This document shows, in pieces, positions 43,399 through 50,777 of a stretch of DNA of 59,881 nt. The position numbers and the translations under genes were made by a program. The DNA is from Microterricola pindariensis. GTDB lineage: Bacteria; Actinomycetota; Actinomycetes; Actinomycetales; Microbacteriaceae. The stretch's first letter is position 1. Each line of letters starts with the position of its first letter. The DNA lies in assembly GCF_002936985.1 (NCBI RefSeq), contig NZ_MPZN01000020.1, positions 1-59,881 on the forward strand. The letters run 5' to 3'. Under the pieces are notes generated by a model. It worked only from the letters and a program-made list of their open reading frames with translations, ran no database searches and was not told the DNA's origin.

Positions 43399-44157
43399 CT
43401 AGAGCTGGCGGTCGGCGAAGACGGTGAGGGCGGCCCGCACGAACTCGGCGCCGGCGGTGCCGCCGTAGTTCGCGGCGAAGCGCTCATCGGCCACATACAG
43501 CTCGGCCAGCCCGAGCAGGTAGTCGCGGGGCGGGCCGCTCGTGCCGCCGCCCGGCGTGCCCGGGATCCCCCGCAGCCACTCGAAGTGCCGGAGGGCGAGC
43601 GCCTGCGCCTCGTCGCTGCCCGGGTCGACGCCGCGCGCCGCGGCATCCGCCCATTCGGCGGCGAGTTGCTTCTGCCGCGCCTGCCAGTCGCCCTTCTCTG
43701 CCTCGCTCATCGAGCTCCACCAGACGTCGCCTGTCGCGTACGCCGCCTTGCCCCAGCGCTCTTCGACCTCGTCTTTGTACTGCGAGTTGTCGAAGCCGTC
43801 GAACATGTTCTCAGCCATGAGCTGCTTCCCTTCTTCCAGAGTGTGAATCGTTTGCCGCACCGACGCGATCTGCCGCGCCAGCCGGTGTTGCTCCTGCTGC
43901 AGCCAGTCCAGGTGGCCGCGCAGCGCCTGCCCCTCGTCGCGCTCGTTGGCGAGCACCTCGGCGATGGCGGGCAGGCCGAGGCCGAGCTCGCGCAGCAGCA
44001 GGATGCGCTGCAGTCGCACCAGCGCGGCCTGGTCGTAGTGGCGGTATCCGTTGGCACCGACGCGGCTCGGCGCCAGCAGCCCGGTCACGTCGTAGTGCCG
44101 CAGCGTGCGGCTCGTCGTGCCGGCCAGCTTGGCGATCTCCTGGATCGACCAGTCCAT
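43399..44157 (-). CDS. MerR-family regulator with TipAS-like effector domain
   Basis: 252 residues. MerR DNA-binding domain at 1-75 (SIQEIAKLAGTTSRTLRHYD then GYRHYDQAALVRLQRILLLRE), a coiled-coil dimerisation helix to about 110, and a C-terminal TipAS-type domain containing EVEERWGKAAYATGDVWW and the terminal LYVADERFAANYGGTAGAEF. TipAL proteins of Streptomyces sense thiopeptide antibiotics. The ATG at 44157 fits the MerR N-terminus. The gene has its own MerR-type promoter, so it probably activates itself and the lipoprotein gene downstream. Confidence 0.88.
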   Translation of the reverse strand: MDWSIQEIAKLAGTTSRTLRHYDVTGLLAPSRVGANGYRHYDQAALVRLQRILLLRELGLGLPAIAEVLANERDEGQALRGHLDWLQQEQHRLARQIASVRQTIHTLEEGKQLMAENMFDGFDNSQYKDEVEERWGKAAYATGDVWWSSMSEAEKGDWQARQKQLAAEWADAAARGVDPGSDEAQALALRHFEWLRGIPGTPGGGTSGPPRDYLLGLAELYVADERFAANYGGTAGAEFVRAALTVFADRQL

Positions 44158-44217
44158 GTGCGCCCCTTCCGTGTCGGGTTCCCCGGGCGGATGCCGGTGC
44201 GGCCTCCGCATGACTCG

Positions 44218-44248
44218 AGCCTAGAAGTTGACGTTGCGTCAATGTCAA
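44218..44248 (-). promoter_or_regulatory. MerR-type promoter with 19-bp spacer
   Basis: On the minus strand TTGACA (44248-44243) and TAGGCT (44223-44218) are separated by exactly 19 bases, the over-long spacing that MerR activators correct. The spacer contains the palindrome TTGACG-TTG-CGTCAA (44228-44242), the operator. The start codon of the TipA-like gene is 61 bases further on. Confidence 0.8.
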
Positions 44249-44283
44249 GAACTCCCGGCAACTTTCACTTGACGCCCGCGGAA

Positions 44284-44326
44284 ACGCGATATATCGTGAA
44301 TTTCAGAGACACGCGATATATCGCGT
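44284..44326 (+). promoter_or_regulatory. Tandem palindromic operators of the DUF4097-PadR operon
   Basis: ACGCGATATATCG occurs at 44284-44296 and 44311-44323, 27 bases apart; the second copy extends to the perfect palindrome ACGCGATATATCGCGT (44311-44326). A -35-like TTGACG at 44269-44274 stands 17 bases before TATCGT (44292-44297), so the first operator would cover the -10 region. Likely bound by the PadR protein of the same operon. Confidence 0.7.
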
Positions 44327-44368
44327 CTGCACCGGTTCGGCATCCGCCGCCCACACAAGGAGAACGCA

Positions 44369-45235
44369 ATGGCAATCGAGAAGTGGCTCATTCAGCCCGG
44401 CGACAGCAAGGTCATCGACCTCGAACTCGTGCGCAAACTCAAGGTCGGCATGATCGGCGGAAAGATCGACGTGCTCGCCCACGACGAGCCCGGCGCCCGC
44501 GTCGAGGTCAACTCGGTGACCGGCAAGGAGCTCAGGGTGGAGATCGACGGCGACCGCCTCGAGATCGACCACCCCCAGCTGCGCTGGGACAACTTCCTGG
44601 ACGTGTTCAAGGGGTTCACCGGCAGCGCCAAGGCCGAGGTGAGCGTGCTCGTTCCGCGCGATGTCGCCATCAAGCTCGGTGTCGTGTCGGCATCCGCGCT
44701 CGTCTCCGGCTTCGTCTCCGACGCCAAGCTCAGCACCGTGACCGGCGACGTCGTCGTCGACCACCTGATCGGCGACCTCGACGTCAACACGGTCAACGGC
44801 GAGATCTCCGTCGGTCACCACACCGGGCGCATCGACGTCCACACCGTCTCCGGCGATGTCGTCGCCAGCGGCGCGATCACCCGATTCAGCGCCGACGGCG
44901 TCTCCGGCAACATGATCCTCGACGTCGTCGGCACCCCGGCGGAGGTCAACACCAACACCGTCTCGGGTGACCTCACCGTGCGCATGGACGCCGGCCGCGG
45001 CGAGCGTTACCGGGTGAACACGGTCGCCGGCACCGTCTTCCTCGACGACACCAACTTCAAGGGCACCCTCGGCAAGGGCTTCGAGCGCGTCATCGGCGAG
45101 CTCTCCGGCAGCTGGCTCGACCTGCAGGCGAACTCGGTCTCCGGCAACATCTCGATCGTGCGCCGGCACGGGGCCTCCACCCCCGGCTCCGACTCCGGCT
45201 TCACGGTCACCCACGACGGCGAGGCCTCGGCATGA
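44369..45235 (+). CDS. DUF4097-type beta-strand repeat protein, cytoplasmic
   Basis: 288 residues without signal peptide or membrane segment. From about residue 110 it shows repeated strands ending in TVTGDVVV, TVNGEISV, TVSGDVVA, GVSGNMIL, TVSGDLTV and SVSGNISI, a beta-solenoid pattern with one repeat every 19-22 residues. ATG with AAGGAG upstream. Its stop overlaps the start of the PadR gene (ATGA), so the two proteins are made together. Such DUF4097-PadR pairs are common in actinobacteria, but no biochemical role is known; a scaffold or stress-sensing role is a guess. Confidence 0.82.
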   Translation: MAIEKWLIQPGDSKVIDLELVRKLKVGMIGGKIDVLAHDEPGARVEVNSVTGKELRVEIDGDRLEIDHPQLRWDNFLDVFKGFTGSAKAEVSVLVPRDVAIKLGVVSASALVSGFVSDAKLSTVTGDVVVDHLIGDLDVNTVNGEISVGHHTGRIDVHTVSGDVVASGAITRFSADGVSGNMILDVVGTPAEVNTNTVSGDLTVRMDAGRGERYRVNTVAGTVFLDDTNFKGTLGKGFERVIGELSGSWLDLQANSVSGNISIVRRHGASTPGSDSGFTVTHDGEASA

Positions 45236-45867
45236 CCCCGCCGGTGTTCGCCCACGGCAGCCTGCGACTGTACCTGCTCGCCCTCCTCGCCGAGCAGCCG
45301 CGGCACGGCTACGAGCTGATCCAGGCCCTGAGCGACCGCTTCGGCGGCAGCTACATCCCGAGCGCCGGCACGATCTACCCGCGCCTGGCCAAGCTCGAGG
45401 AGGAGGGGCTGGTCAGCAAGGAGACCGACGGGCGCAAGACGACCTACTCGATCACGGATGCCGGCCGGGCCGAGCTGGAGGCCCGCCGCGGCGAGCTCGA
45501 CTCGATCGAGGAGGCGATGACCGACTCGGTGCGGCGCATCGCCGACGAAGTGCGGGCCGGCGTCAACGACGCGATGCGGAGCCTCCGCGCCGACCTGGCG
45601 AGCGCCGCGCGGAGCGCCAAGCAGGCCGGCAAGACGGAGTCGGCGAAGGCCGCGGCCTCAGCGGGCGCGAACGCGCAGGCGATGCAGGAGTCGGCCAGGG
45701 CCATGCACGACGCCGAGCTGACGCTGAACCAGTTCCGGCAGGAGATGCGCACAGAGCTGCGCACGCAGGCGGCGCGGGCCAACGTGCCGATCGAGGCGGC
45801 GACCGTGCTGCGCGAGCGGCTGGACGCCGTGCGCGCGGAGGTGCTCGGCCTGCTGCGCGCGCCGTAG
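45232..45867 (+). CDS. PadR-family transcriptional regulator
   Basis: 211 residues. The N-terminal winged helix (1-85) has LYLLALLAEQPRHGYELIQAL and SAGTIYPRLAKLEEEGLV, standard PadR blocks. The C-terminal 120 residues are an Ala-rich, charged helical region, longer than in PadR-s1 proteins and likely a dimerisation or sensory coiled coil. It is translationally coupled to the DUF4097 gene and probably represses this operon at the ACGCGATATATCG sites. Confidence 0.9.
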   Translation: MTPPVFAHGSLRLYLLALLAEQPRHGYELIQALSDRFGGSYIPSAGTIYPRLAKLEEEGLVSKETDGRKTTYSITDAGRAELEARRGELDSIEEAMTDSVRRIADEVRAGVNDAMRSLRADLASAARSAKQAGKTESAKAAASAGANAQAMQESARAMHDAELTLNQFRQEMRTELRTQAARANVPIEAATVLRERLDAVRAEVLGLLRAP

Positions 45868-45953
45868 CGGCAGCGGACACCGCAGCGGCAGCGGGCGCCG
45901 CAGCGGTAGCGGTCTCCGCAGCGGTCGCGGTCGCCGCAGCGGTCGCGGTCGCC
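45864..45953. repeat. Five tandem 18-bp repeats at the padR stop codon
   Basis: Five consecutive 18-base units of the form GCAGCGGTCGCGGTCGCC at 45864-45881, 45882-45899, 45900-45917, 45918-45935 and 45936-45953; the last two are identical and the first includes the TAG stop codon of the PadR gene. Confidence 0.8.
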
Positions 45954-45980
45954 GCAGCCACCGACCGCGACTCACGGCAC

Positions 45981-46052
45981 GCGCTCTGCGCCACTTCGTC
46001 GGGCTCCGCGCCACATCATGTGGCGTACGGCCGACGAAGTGGCGCAGAGCGC
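45981..46052. terminator. Large nested inverted repeat between convergent genes
   Basis: Perfect 22-base arms at 45981-46002 and 46031-46052 (outer part GCGCTCTGCGCCACTTCG), and inside the loop a second palindrome GCCACAT-C-ATGTGGC (46010-46024). It lies between the convergent PadR and zinc-ribbon genes, so a bidirectional terminator is plausible, though no T-tract is present. Confidence 0.6.
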
Positions 46053-46089
46053 TCGGGGTGCGCGTGCGGAGTGCGCGTGCGCGGTGCGG

Positions 46090-46320
46090 CTACTCGGGGC
46101 GCGGGCAGTACAGCTGGGTGCGCTCGCCAGAGCGGTCGATCTCGTGCTCGTCCATCGGGATGCCGCAGAGCGGGCAGAGCCGCGGCGCCGGCACGGCCGG
46201 CGGGGTCTCGTTGTACGGCCCGAGCGGGGGCGGGCCGATGTAGGGCACGAGCTTCCGGTTGAGTCGATCGAAGAGCCCTGCGAGCTTTCCGCCCGCGCCG
46301 TCATTTTTGCTTCGTGCCAT
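46090..46320 (-). CDS. Small zinc-ribbon-like protein
   Basis: 76 residues. A basic N-terminus (MARSKNDGAGGKLAGLFDRL), a Pro-rich middle, and CPLCGIPMDEHEIDRSG followed by YCPRPE. The two CxxC/YCP elements with an intervening His suggest a small zinc-binding knuckle. The ATG at 46320 is six bases from a palindrome that separates it from the divergent MarR/OhrR-type gene. Function unknown. Confidence 0.65.
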   Translation of the reverse strand: MARSKNDGAGGKLAGLFDRLNRKLVPYIGPPPLGPYNETPPAVPAPRLCPLCGIPMDEHEIDRSGERTQLYCPRPE

Positions 46321-46324
46321 AATG

Positions 46325-46338
46325 GTTAGTGTACTAAC
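46325..46338. promoter_or_regulatory. Palindromic operator between zinc-ribbon and OhrR-like genes
   Basis: GTTAGT-GT-ACTAAC is a perfect 6+6 inverted repeat in an otherwise GC-rich area, positioned to control both divergent genes. AT-rich TTAGT/ACTAA palindromes fit MarR/OhrR proteins. Confidence 0.65.
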
Positions 46339-46401
46339 TGATTCCCGGGTCCCCAAACCGTGGGGACCGGCACACAGGAGATGCGAAGGCAGGCGACACG
46401 A

Positions 46402-46872
46402 GTGAGCAGCACACCGGCGAAGACTCAGGATGAGACGGCCCCCGTCGACCTGCTCGCACTCGAGAGTCAGGTCTGCTTCGGCCTGGCCGTGGCCGCGCGC
46501 GGCGTGATCGGCGCCTACCGCCCCATCCTCGAGCCGCTCGGCCTCACCCACCCGCAGTACCTCGTGATGCTCGCCCTCTGGCAGGCCAGCCCGCGCACCG
46601 TGCGCGACCTCGGCGAGGCGCTGCAGCTGGAGCCGGCGACTCTCTCCCCCCTGCTCAAGCGGCTGGAGGGCATCGGCTACGTCACCCGCGCCCGCAACCC
46701 ACACGACGAGCGCGCCCTCGACGTGTCGTTGACGGATGCCGGCCTGGCCCTGCGCGAGCAGGCGCTGCAGATTCCGCCGCAGATCATCGCCCGCCTCGGC
46801 ATGAGCCTGGACGAGCTCGCCGAACTGCGCACGACGCTCTCCCGCGTGATCGCCGCCGTCGGCGCGGAGTAG
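46402..46872 (+). CDS. MarR-family regulator, OhrR-like
   Basis: 156 residues from GTG 46402. LLALESQVCFGLAVAARGVI near the N-terminus matches the OhrR segment that carries the peroxide-reactive cysteine; the Tyr in LGLTHPQYLVMLALW is also at the OhrR position. The winged helix has LGEALQLEPATLSPLLKRLE and HDERALDV. OhrR represses organic hydroperoxide resistance genes, but no ohr gene is next to it. Other in-frame starts (46360, 46381) are possible, as no site clearly decides. Confidence 0.8.
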   Translation: MSSTPAKTQDETAPVDLLALESQVCFGLAVAARGVIGAYRPILEPLGLTHPQYLVMLALWQASPRTVRDLGEALQLEPATLSPLLKRLEGIGYVTRARNPHDERALDVSLTDAGLALREQALQIPPQIIARLGMSLDELAELRTTLSRVIAAVGAE

Positions 46873-46953
46873 CGCACAGAGCCACGCGCGGCTCGGGCAC
46901 TCAATCCGAGTCAGGCGGTGTACGAATCGCCGGAACAGGCGAACAATGAGGGC

Positions 46954-48210
46954 ATGAGCAATCTCCGGGCTCCCCAGGGCGATGCCGGCGCGGCTCGCCA
47001 CTTCCCCGCCGACTTCCTGTTCGGCGCGGCGACCGCCGCCGGGCAGAGCGACGGCGCGGCCGACGACGTTGCGCTGATGAGCGAGATCGGCCTGCAGGCC
47101 TACCGCTTCTCCACCTCGTGGGCGCGCGTCTGCCCCAGCGGCGGGCCGCCGGAGCCCCGGCACATAGACGCCTACTCGCGGCTGGTCGACGAGCTGCTGA
47201 ACGCCGGCATCACGCCCTGGCTGACCCTCTACCGCGGCGAGCTGCCCCAGCCGCTCGCGGAGCGGGGCGGCTGGGCACACCGCGACACCGCCCACCGCTT
47301 CGCCGACTACGCGTCCGGCCTGCACGCGGCGCTCGGCGACCGGGTGCCCGTCTGGCTGACGCTGGGCGAACCGTGGGGGCCCGGCGGGCTCGACCTCGCC
47401 GAGGGCCCGGCCGGGCCACACCACCGGCTGCTCGCCCACGGCCTGGCCGCCGAGGCGCTGCGCGAGCAGGATTCCGAGATCCGGCTGGGCGTGACGCTGA
47501 ACCTGACCGCGGCACTGCCGGCCGATCCGCGCAGTGCAGGCGACCTCGACGCCGCCCGCCGTGTCGACGCCCAGTTCAACCGGGCCAGCCTCGACCCGAT
47601 CTTCCGCGCCAGCTACCCGGAGGACTTCCTCGCGGATGCCGCCGGCATCCGTCTGCAGCAGCATGTGCAGCCCGGCGACCTCGAGCAGATCGCGCAGCCG
47701 ATCGACCTGCTCGGCGTCAACTACTACCTCGGCGCGACCGCGAGCGAGCCGGCGGGCGCGCCGCCCACCCCCGGCGACCCGACCCGGATGCCGTCGCCCC
47801 CGCTGCCGTGGCCGCCGCTCACCGCGATCGACTGGGCGGTGCGGCCCGACGGACTGCGGGAGACCCTCGTCCAGGTCGAGGCCGAGTACACCGGTCCCGC
47901 CCGCGTCGAGCTGTTCGTCACCGAGAACGGCGCCGTCACCGACGACACCGTCGAGCCCGACGGCGTCGTGGACGATGCCGAGCGCACCGCGTTCCTGCGC
48001 GCGCACCTCGGCGCCGTGCTGGATGCCGCAGCCGCCGGCGTCGACGTGCGGGGCTACTTCTATTGCTCGCTGCTCGACACGGCCGAGGCGGTGCAGAGCG
48101 CCGAGGGCTGCTCTGGGCTCGTGCACCTGGACGAGTCCGGCCGGCGCACACTCAAGCGGAGCGGCTCGGAGTACCGCCACATCATCGCGGCCCGCACACT
48201 CGCCTCGTAG
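46954..48210 (+). CDS. Diverged family-1 glycoside hydrolase-like protein
   Basis: 418 residues, shorter than the 450-480 usual for GH1. FPADFLFGAATAAGQSDGA opens the barrel but is followed at once by DDVALMSEIGLQAYRFSTSW, so about 45 residues normally lying between these blocks are missing. The acid/base Glu is kept in TLGEPW (normally TLNEP) and the nucleophile in LFVTENGAV, yet the sugar-binding His-Trp of the HWDLPQ motif is replaced (YRGELPQ) and the NFEW motif reads DTAEA. It may be an inactive or altered glycosidase. ATG 46954 with GAGGGC close upstream. Confidence 0.75.
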   Translation: MSNLRAPQGDAGAARHFPADFLFGAATAAGQSDGAADDVALMSEIGLQAYRFSTSWARVCPSGGPPEPRHIDAYSRLVDELLNAGITPWLTLYRGELPQPLAERGGWAHRDTAHRFADYASGLHAALGDRVPVWLTLGEPWGPGGLDLAEGPAGPHHRLLAHGLAAEALREQDSEIRLGVTLNLTAALPADPRSAGDLDAARRVDAQFNRASLDPIFRASYPEDFLADAAGIRLQQHVQPGDLEQIAQPIDLLGVNYYLGATASEPAGAPPTPGDPTRMPSPPLPWPPLTAIDWAVRPDGLRETLVQVEAEYTGPARVELFVTENGAVTDDTVEPDGVVDDAERTAFLRAHLGAVLDAAAAGVDVRGYFYCSLLDTAEAVQSAEGCSGLVHLDESGRRTLKRSGSEYRHIIAARTLAS

Positions 48211-48298
48211 GCCATTCCGCGTGCCCTCGCGCCAGCGCCCGTGAGGATTCCGTGAGGACCGCTTGCCTTTCCCGCGCGCAGGCGTAGGCTGACCAGCC

Positions 48299-50377
48299 GT
48301 GACGAAAGACGTACCCTCAATACCTGCGGAGCCGCGTTCCGCAAAACACTGGATCATCGGGGATCCTCTCCCCAGCGAGAAGCTCGAAGGACAGCTGCTG
48401 CCCAAGCACCTCGCCCTGCCGATCTTCGCCAGCGACCCGCTCTCCTCCGTGGCCTACGCGCCGCAGGAGCTGCTGATGATCCTGATGATCGGCGGCCTCG
48501 CCTTCCTCAGCTTCGCCCCCTGGGTGGCCCTCGCCGTCGTCGTGCTGCTCGTCACCGTCGTCGCCAGCTACCGCCAGCTGATCAAGGCGTACCCGTCCGG
48601 CGGCGGCGACTACGAGGTGGCCAGCCGCAACCTCGGCGAGAAGTCCGGCCTCGTCGTGGCATCCGCCCTGCTCGTCGACTACGTCATGACCGTCGTGGTC
48701 TCGGTCGCATCCGGCGTCGACAACATCATCTCGGCCATTCCAGAGCTCAACCCGTTCCGCGTCGAGCTGGCGGTCGTGTTCGTCATCATCCTCGCCGCGG
48801 TCAACCTGCGCGGTGTCAGCGAGTCGAGCAAGGCGTTCGCCATCCCCACCTACCTCTTCATCAGCAGCGTCGCGTTGATGATCGTCGTCGGACTCGCCCG
48901 CACCCTGATGGGCGATGCCCCGGTCGCCGAGTCGGCCGGCTATGCCGTGCAGGCCGAGCAGCTGACTCAGGCCGCCGTCATCCTGCTGCTGCTGCGCTCC
49001 TTCGCCAGCGGATGCAGCGCGCTCACCGGCGTGGAGGCCATCTCGAACGGCGTGCCGGCGTTCCGGGCGCCCAAGATCAAGAACGCCCAGCGCACGCTCG
49101 TGCTGATGGGCGGCATCGCGATCGCGCTGTTCGCCGGTCTCACCACCCTCGCCCTGATCACCCAGGTGCATTACGCCGAGAGCGCCTGCAATCTGATCGG
49201 CTTCGTCGACTGCGAGACCCAGCCACAGCGCAGCCTGATGGCGCAGGTGGCCGCCGCGACCTTCGGCAACAACACGATCTTGTTCTTCATCATCCAGGCC
49301 GCCACCGCCCTCGTGCTGCTGCTCGCCGCCAACACGGCCTTCAACGGCTTCCCGCTGCTCGGCTCGGTGCTCGCCAAGGACGGCTACGCGCCGAAGTCGC
49401 TGAGCACCCGCGGCGACCGCCTGATCTACTCGAACGGCGTGCTGCTGCTGGCGCTGGCGGCGATCGTCATCCTCGCCGTGTTCCAGGCGAACCTCACCGT
49501 GCTCATCCAGCTCTACATCATCGGCGTCTTCGTCTCGTTCACCCTCGGCCAGACCGGCATGGTGGTGCACTGGCTGCGCGCACTGAAACAACCGAAACCG
49601 GACCGCGGCGCCATCTGGCGCGGCCTCACCATCAATGCGCTCGGCGCCGTGATGACCGCGGTGGTGCTGCTGGTCGTGACCATCACCAAGTTCACCCACG
49701 GCGCCTGGCTCGTCTTCCTGATGATGCCGGTGCTGTTCCTGCTGATGCTCGGCGTGAACCGCTACTACCGCGACGTGGCGCGGGAGATCGAGGTGGACCC
49801 GACCACGATGTTCGGCTCGCAGGGCGACCACGCCATCGTGCTCGTCGGCAACATGCAGAAGCCGGTGCTCAAGGCCCTCGACTATGCGATCGCCGCTCGG
49901 CACGAGTCGCTGGAGGCGGTGCACGTCTCGATCGACGACGAGCAGACCAGGCAGTTGAAGAAGGACTGGGTGCGCATGAACATCCAGGTGCCGCTGCGGG
50001 TGATCAGCTCGCCGTACCGCGACATCAGCCACCCGTTGATCCAGTACGTGAAGTCGCGGCGGGAGGAGCACGGCTCCGAGGTGACCACGATCTACATGCC
50101 GCAGTACATCGTCGGGCACTGGTGGGAGGGGCTGCTGCACAACCACAAGGCGCGCCGGGTGCGGCAGAAGCTGATGCTGGTGCACGGCGTGACGATTGCG
50201 CTGGTGCCGTGGCTGCTGGACTCCAGCGAGCTGATTTACGGACGCCGCTCGCGCCCGGTTCCCGGCCAGGACCGGCGCGGCGAGCCGGTGCGCCCCGTGC
50301 GCCCGGTGCAGCGCAAGCCGATCGCCCCGGCGTCCGGCACCTCGACGCGCAACCGGCCGCCCCGCAACAAGCGGTAA
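48299..50377 (+). CDS. APC-superfamily permease, KimA/YdaO-like
   Basis: 692 residues. About twelve membrane segments (residues 45-495), with LPIFASDPLSSVAYAPQE at the first unwound helix, YPSGGGDYEVASRNLGE and VEAISNGVPAFRAPK. The cytoplasmic C-terminal 190 residues contain a universal-stress-protein-like fold (HAIVLVGNMQKPVLKALDYA) and a basic Pro/Arg tail. These are features of KimA-type potassium importers regulated by c-di-AMP, and the call rests on this pattern; an amino-acid permease is the alternative. Start is GTG 48299; TAGGCT eight bases upstream and no ribosome-binding site suggest a near-leaderless mRNA. Confidence 0.8.
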   Translation: MTKDVPSIPAEPRSAKHWIIGDPLPSEKLEGQLLPKHLALPIFASDPLSSVAYAPQELLMILMIGGLAFLSFAPWVALAVVVLLVTVVASYRQLIKAYPSGGGDYEVASRNLGEKSGLVVASALLVDYVMTVVVSVASGVDNIISAIPELNPFRVELAVVFVIILAAVNLRGVSESSKAFAIPTYLFISSVALMIVVGLARTLMGDAPVAESAGYAVQAEQLTQAAVILLLLRSFASGCSALTGVEAISNGVPAFRAPKIKNAQRTLVLMGGIAIALFAGLTTLALITQVHYAESACNLIGFVDCETQPQRSLMAQVAAATFGNNTILFFIIQAATALVLLLAANTAFNGFPLLGSVLAKDGYAPKSLSTRGDRLIYSNGVLLLALAAIVILAVFQANLTVLIQLYIIGVFVSFTLGQTGMVVHWLRALKQPKPDRGAIWRGLTINALGAVMTAVVLLVVTITKFTHGAWLVFLMMPVLFLLMLGVNRYYRDVAREIEVDPTTMFGSQGDHAIVLVGNMQKPVLKALDYAIAARHESLEAVHVSIDDEQTRQLKKDWVRMNIQVPLRVISSPYRDISHPLIQYVKSRREEHGSEVTTIYMPQYIVGHWWEGLLHNHKARRVRQKLMLVHGVTIALVPWLLDSSELIYGRRSRPVPGQDRRGEPVRPVRPVQRKPIAPASGTSTRNRPPRNKR

Positions 50378-50391
50378 GCGAGCGGCCCGGC

Positions 50392-50583
50392 CGGCGGCGG
50401 TGCCCCACCCGCCGGTCGGGTAGGCCCGCCAGCGGCGGTGCCCCACCCGCTGGTCGAGTAGGCCCGCCAGCGGCGGTGCGCCACCCGCTGGTCGAGTAGG
50501 CCCGCCAGGGCCGTATCGAGACCCTGACACGACACGAAGCAGTTCCACGCACGAGGTCTCGATACGCTCGTTCCTCGCTACTC
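50392..50583. repeat. Second copy of the dispersed palindromic repeat cluster
   Basis: The 400-base gap 50378-50777 holds no gene. Its left half has three direct copies starting GTCGGGTAGGCCCGCC or GTCGAGTAGGCCCGCC (50413, 50453 and 50493 onward, about 40 bases apart). These are followed by the opposite strand form ACGAGGTCTCGATACGCTCG and TTCCTCGCTACTCGACCA (50550-50587). The family is the same as at 42261-42465. Confidence 0.78.
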
Positions 50584-50590
50584 GACCAAC

Positions 50591-50752
50591 GGGTTTGGGC
50601 GTTGGCCGCCTGTTGGCCTCGGTCGCACGCTCCCTCGAACCAGCGGGTTTGGGCGTCGACCGCCTGTTGGCCTCGGTCGCACGCTCCCTCCAGCCCACGG
50701 GTTTGGGCGTTGGCCGCCTGTTGGCTTCGGTCGCACGCTCCCTCGAACCAAC
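50591..50752. repeat. Three tandem 54-bp repeats
   Basis: Units at 50591-50644, 50645-50698 and 50699-50752, each starting GGGTTTGGGCGT and containing CCTCGGTCGCACGCTCCCTC (one base differs in the third unit). No insertions or deletions separate them, and 54 is a multiple of three, so every frame is periodic. They lie immediately after the palindromic cluster and before the end of the monooxygenase gene. Confidence 0.85.
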
Positions 50753-50777
50753 GGGAAGCGCGAGCCACCGGGAACGG

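Noticed and set aside
48211-48298. c-di-AMP (ydaO) riboswitch before the KimA-like gene
   Set aside because: The gap is only 88 bases, the promoter seems to lie just before the start codon, and no ydaO-type conserved elements are visible.
50591-50752. CRISPR array
   Set aside because: The 54-bp units are contiguous with no spacers, and no cas genes are present.
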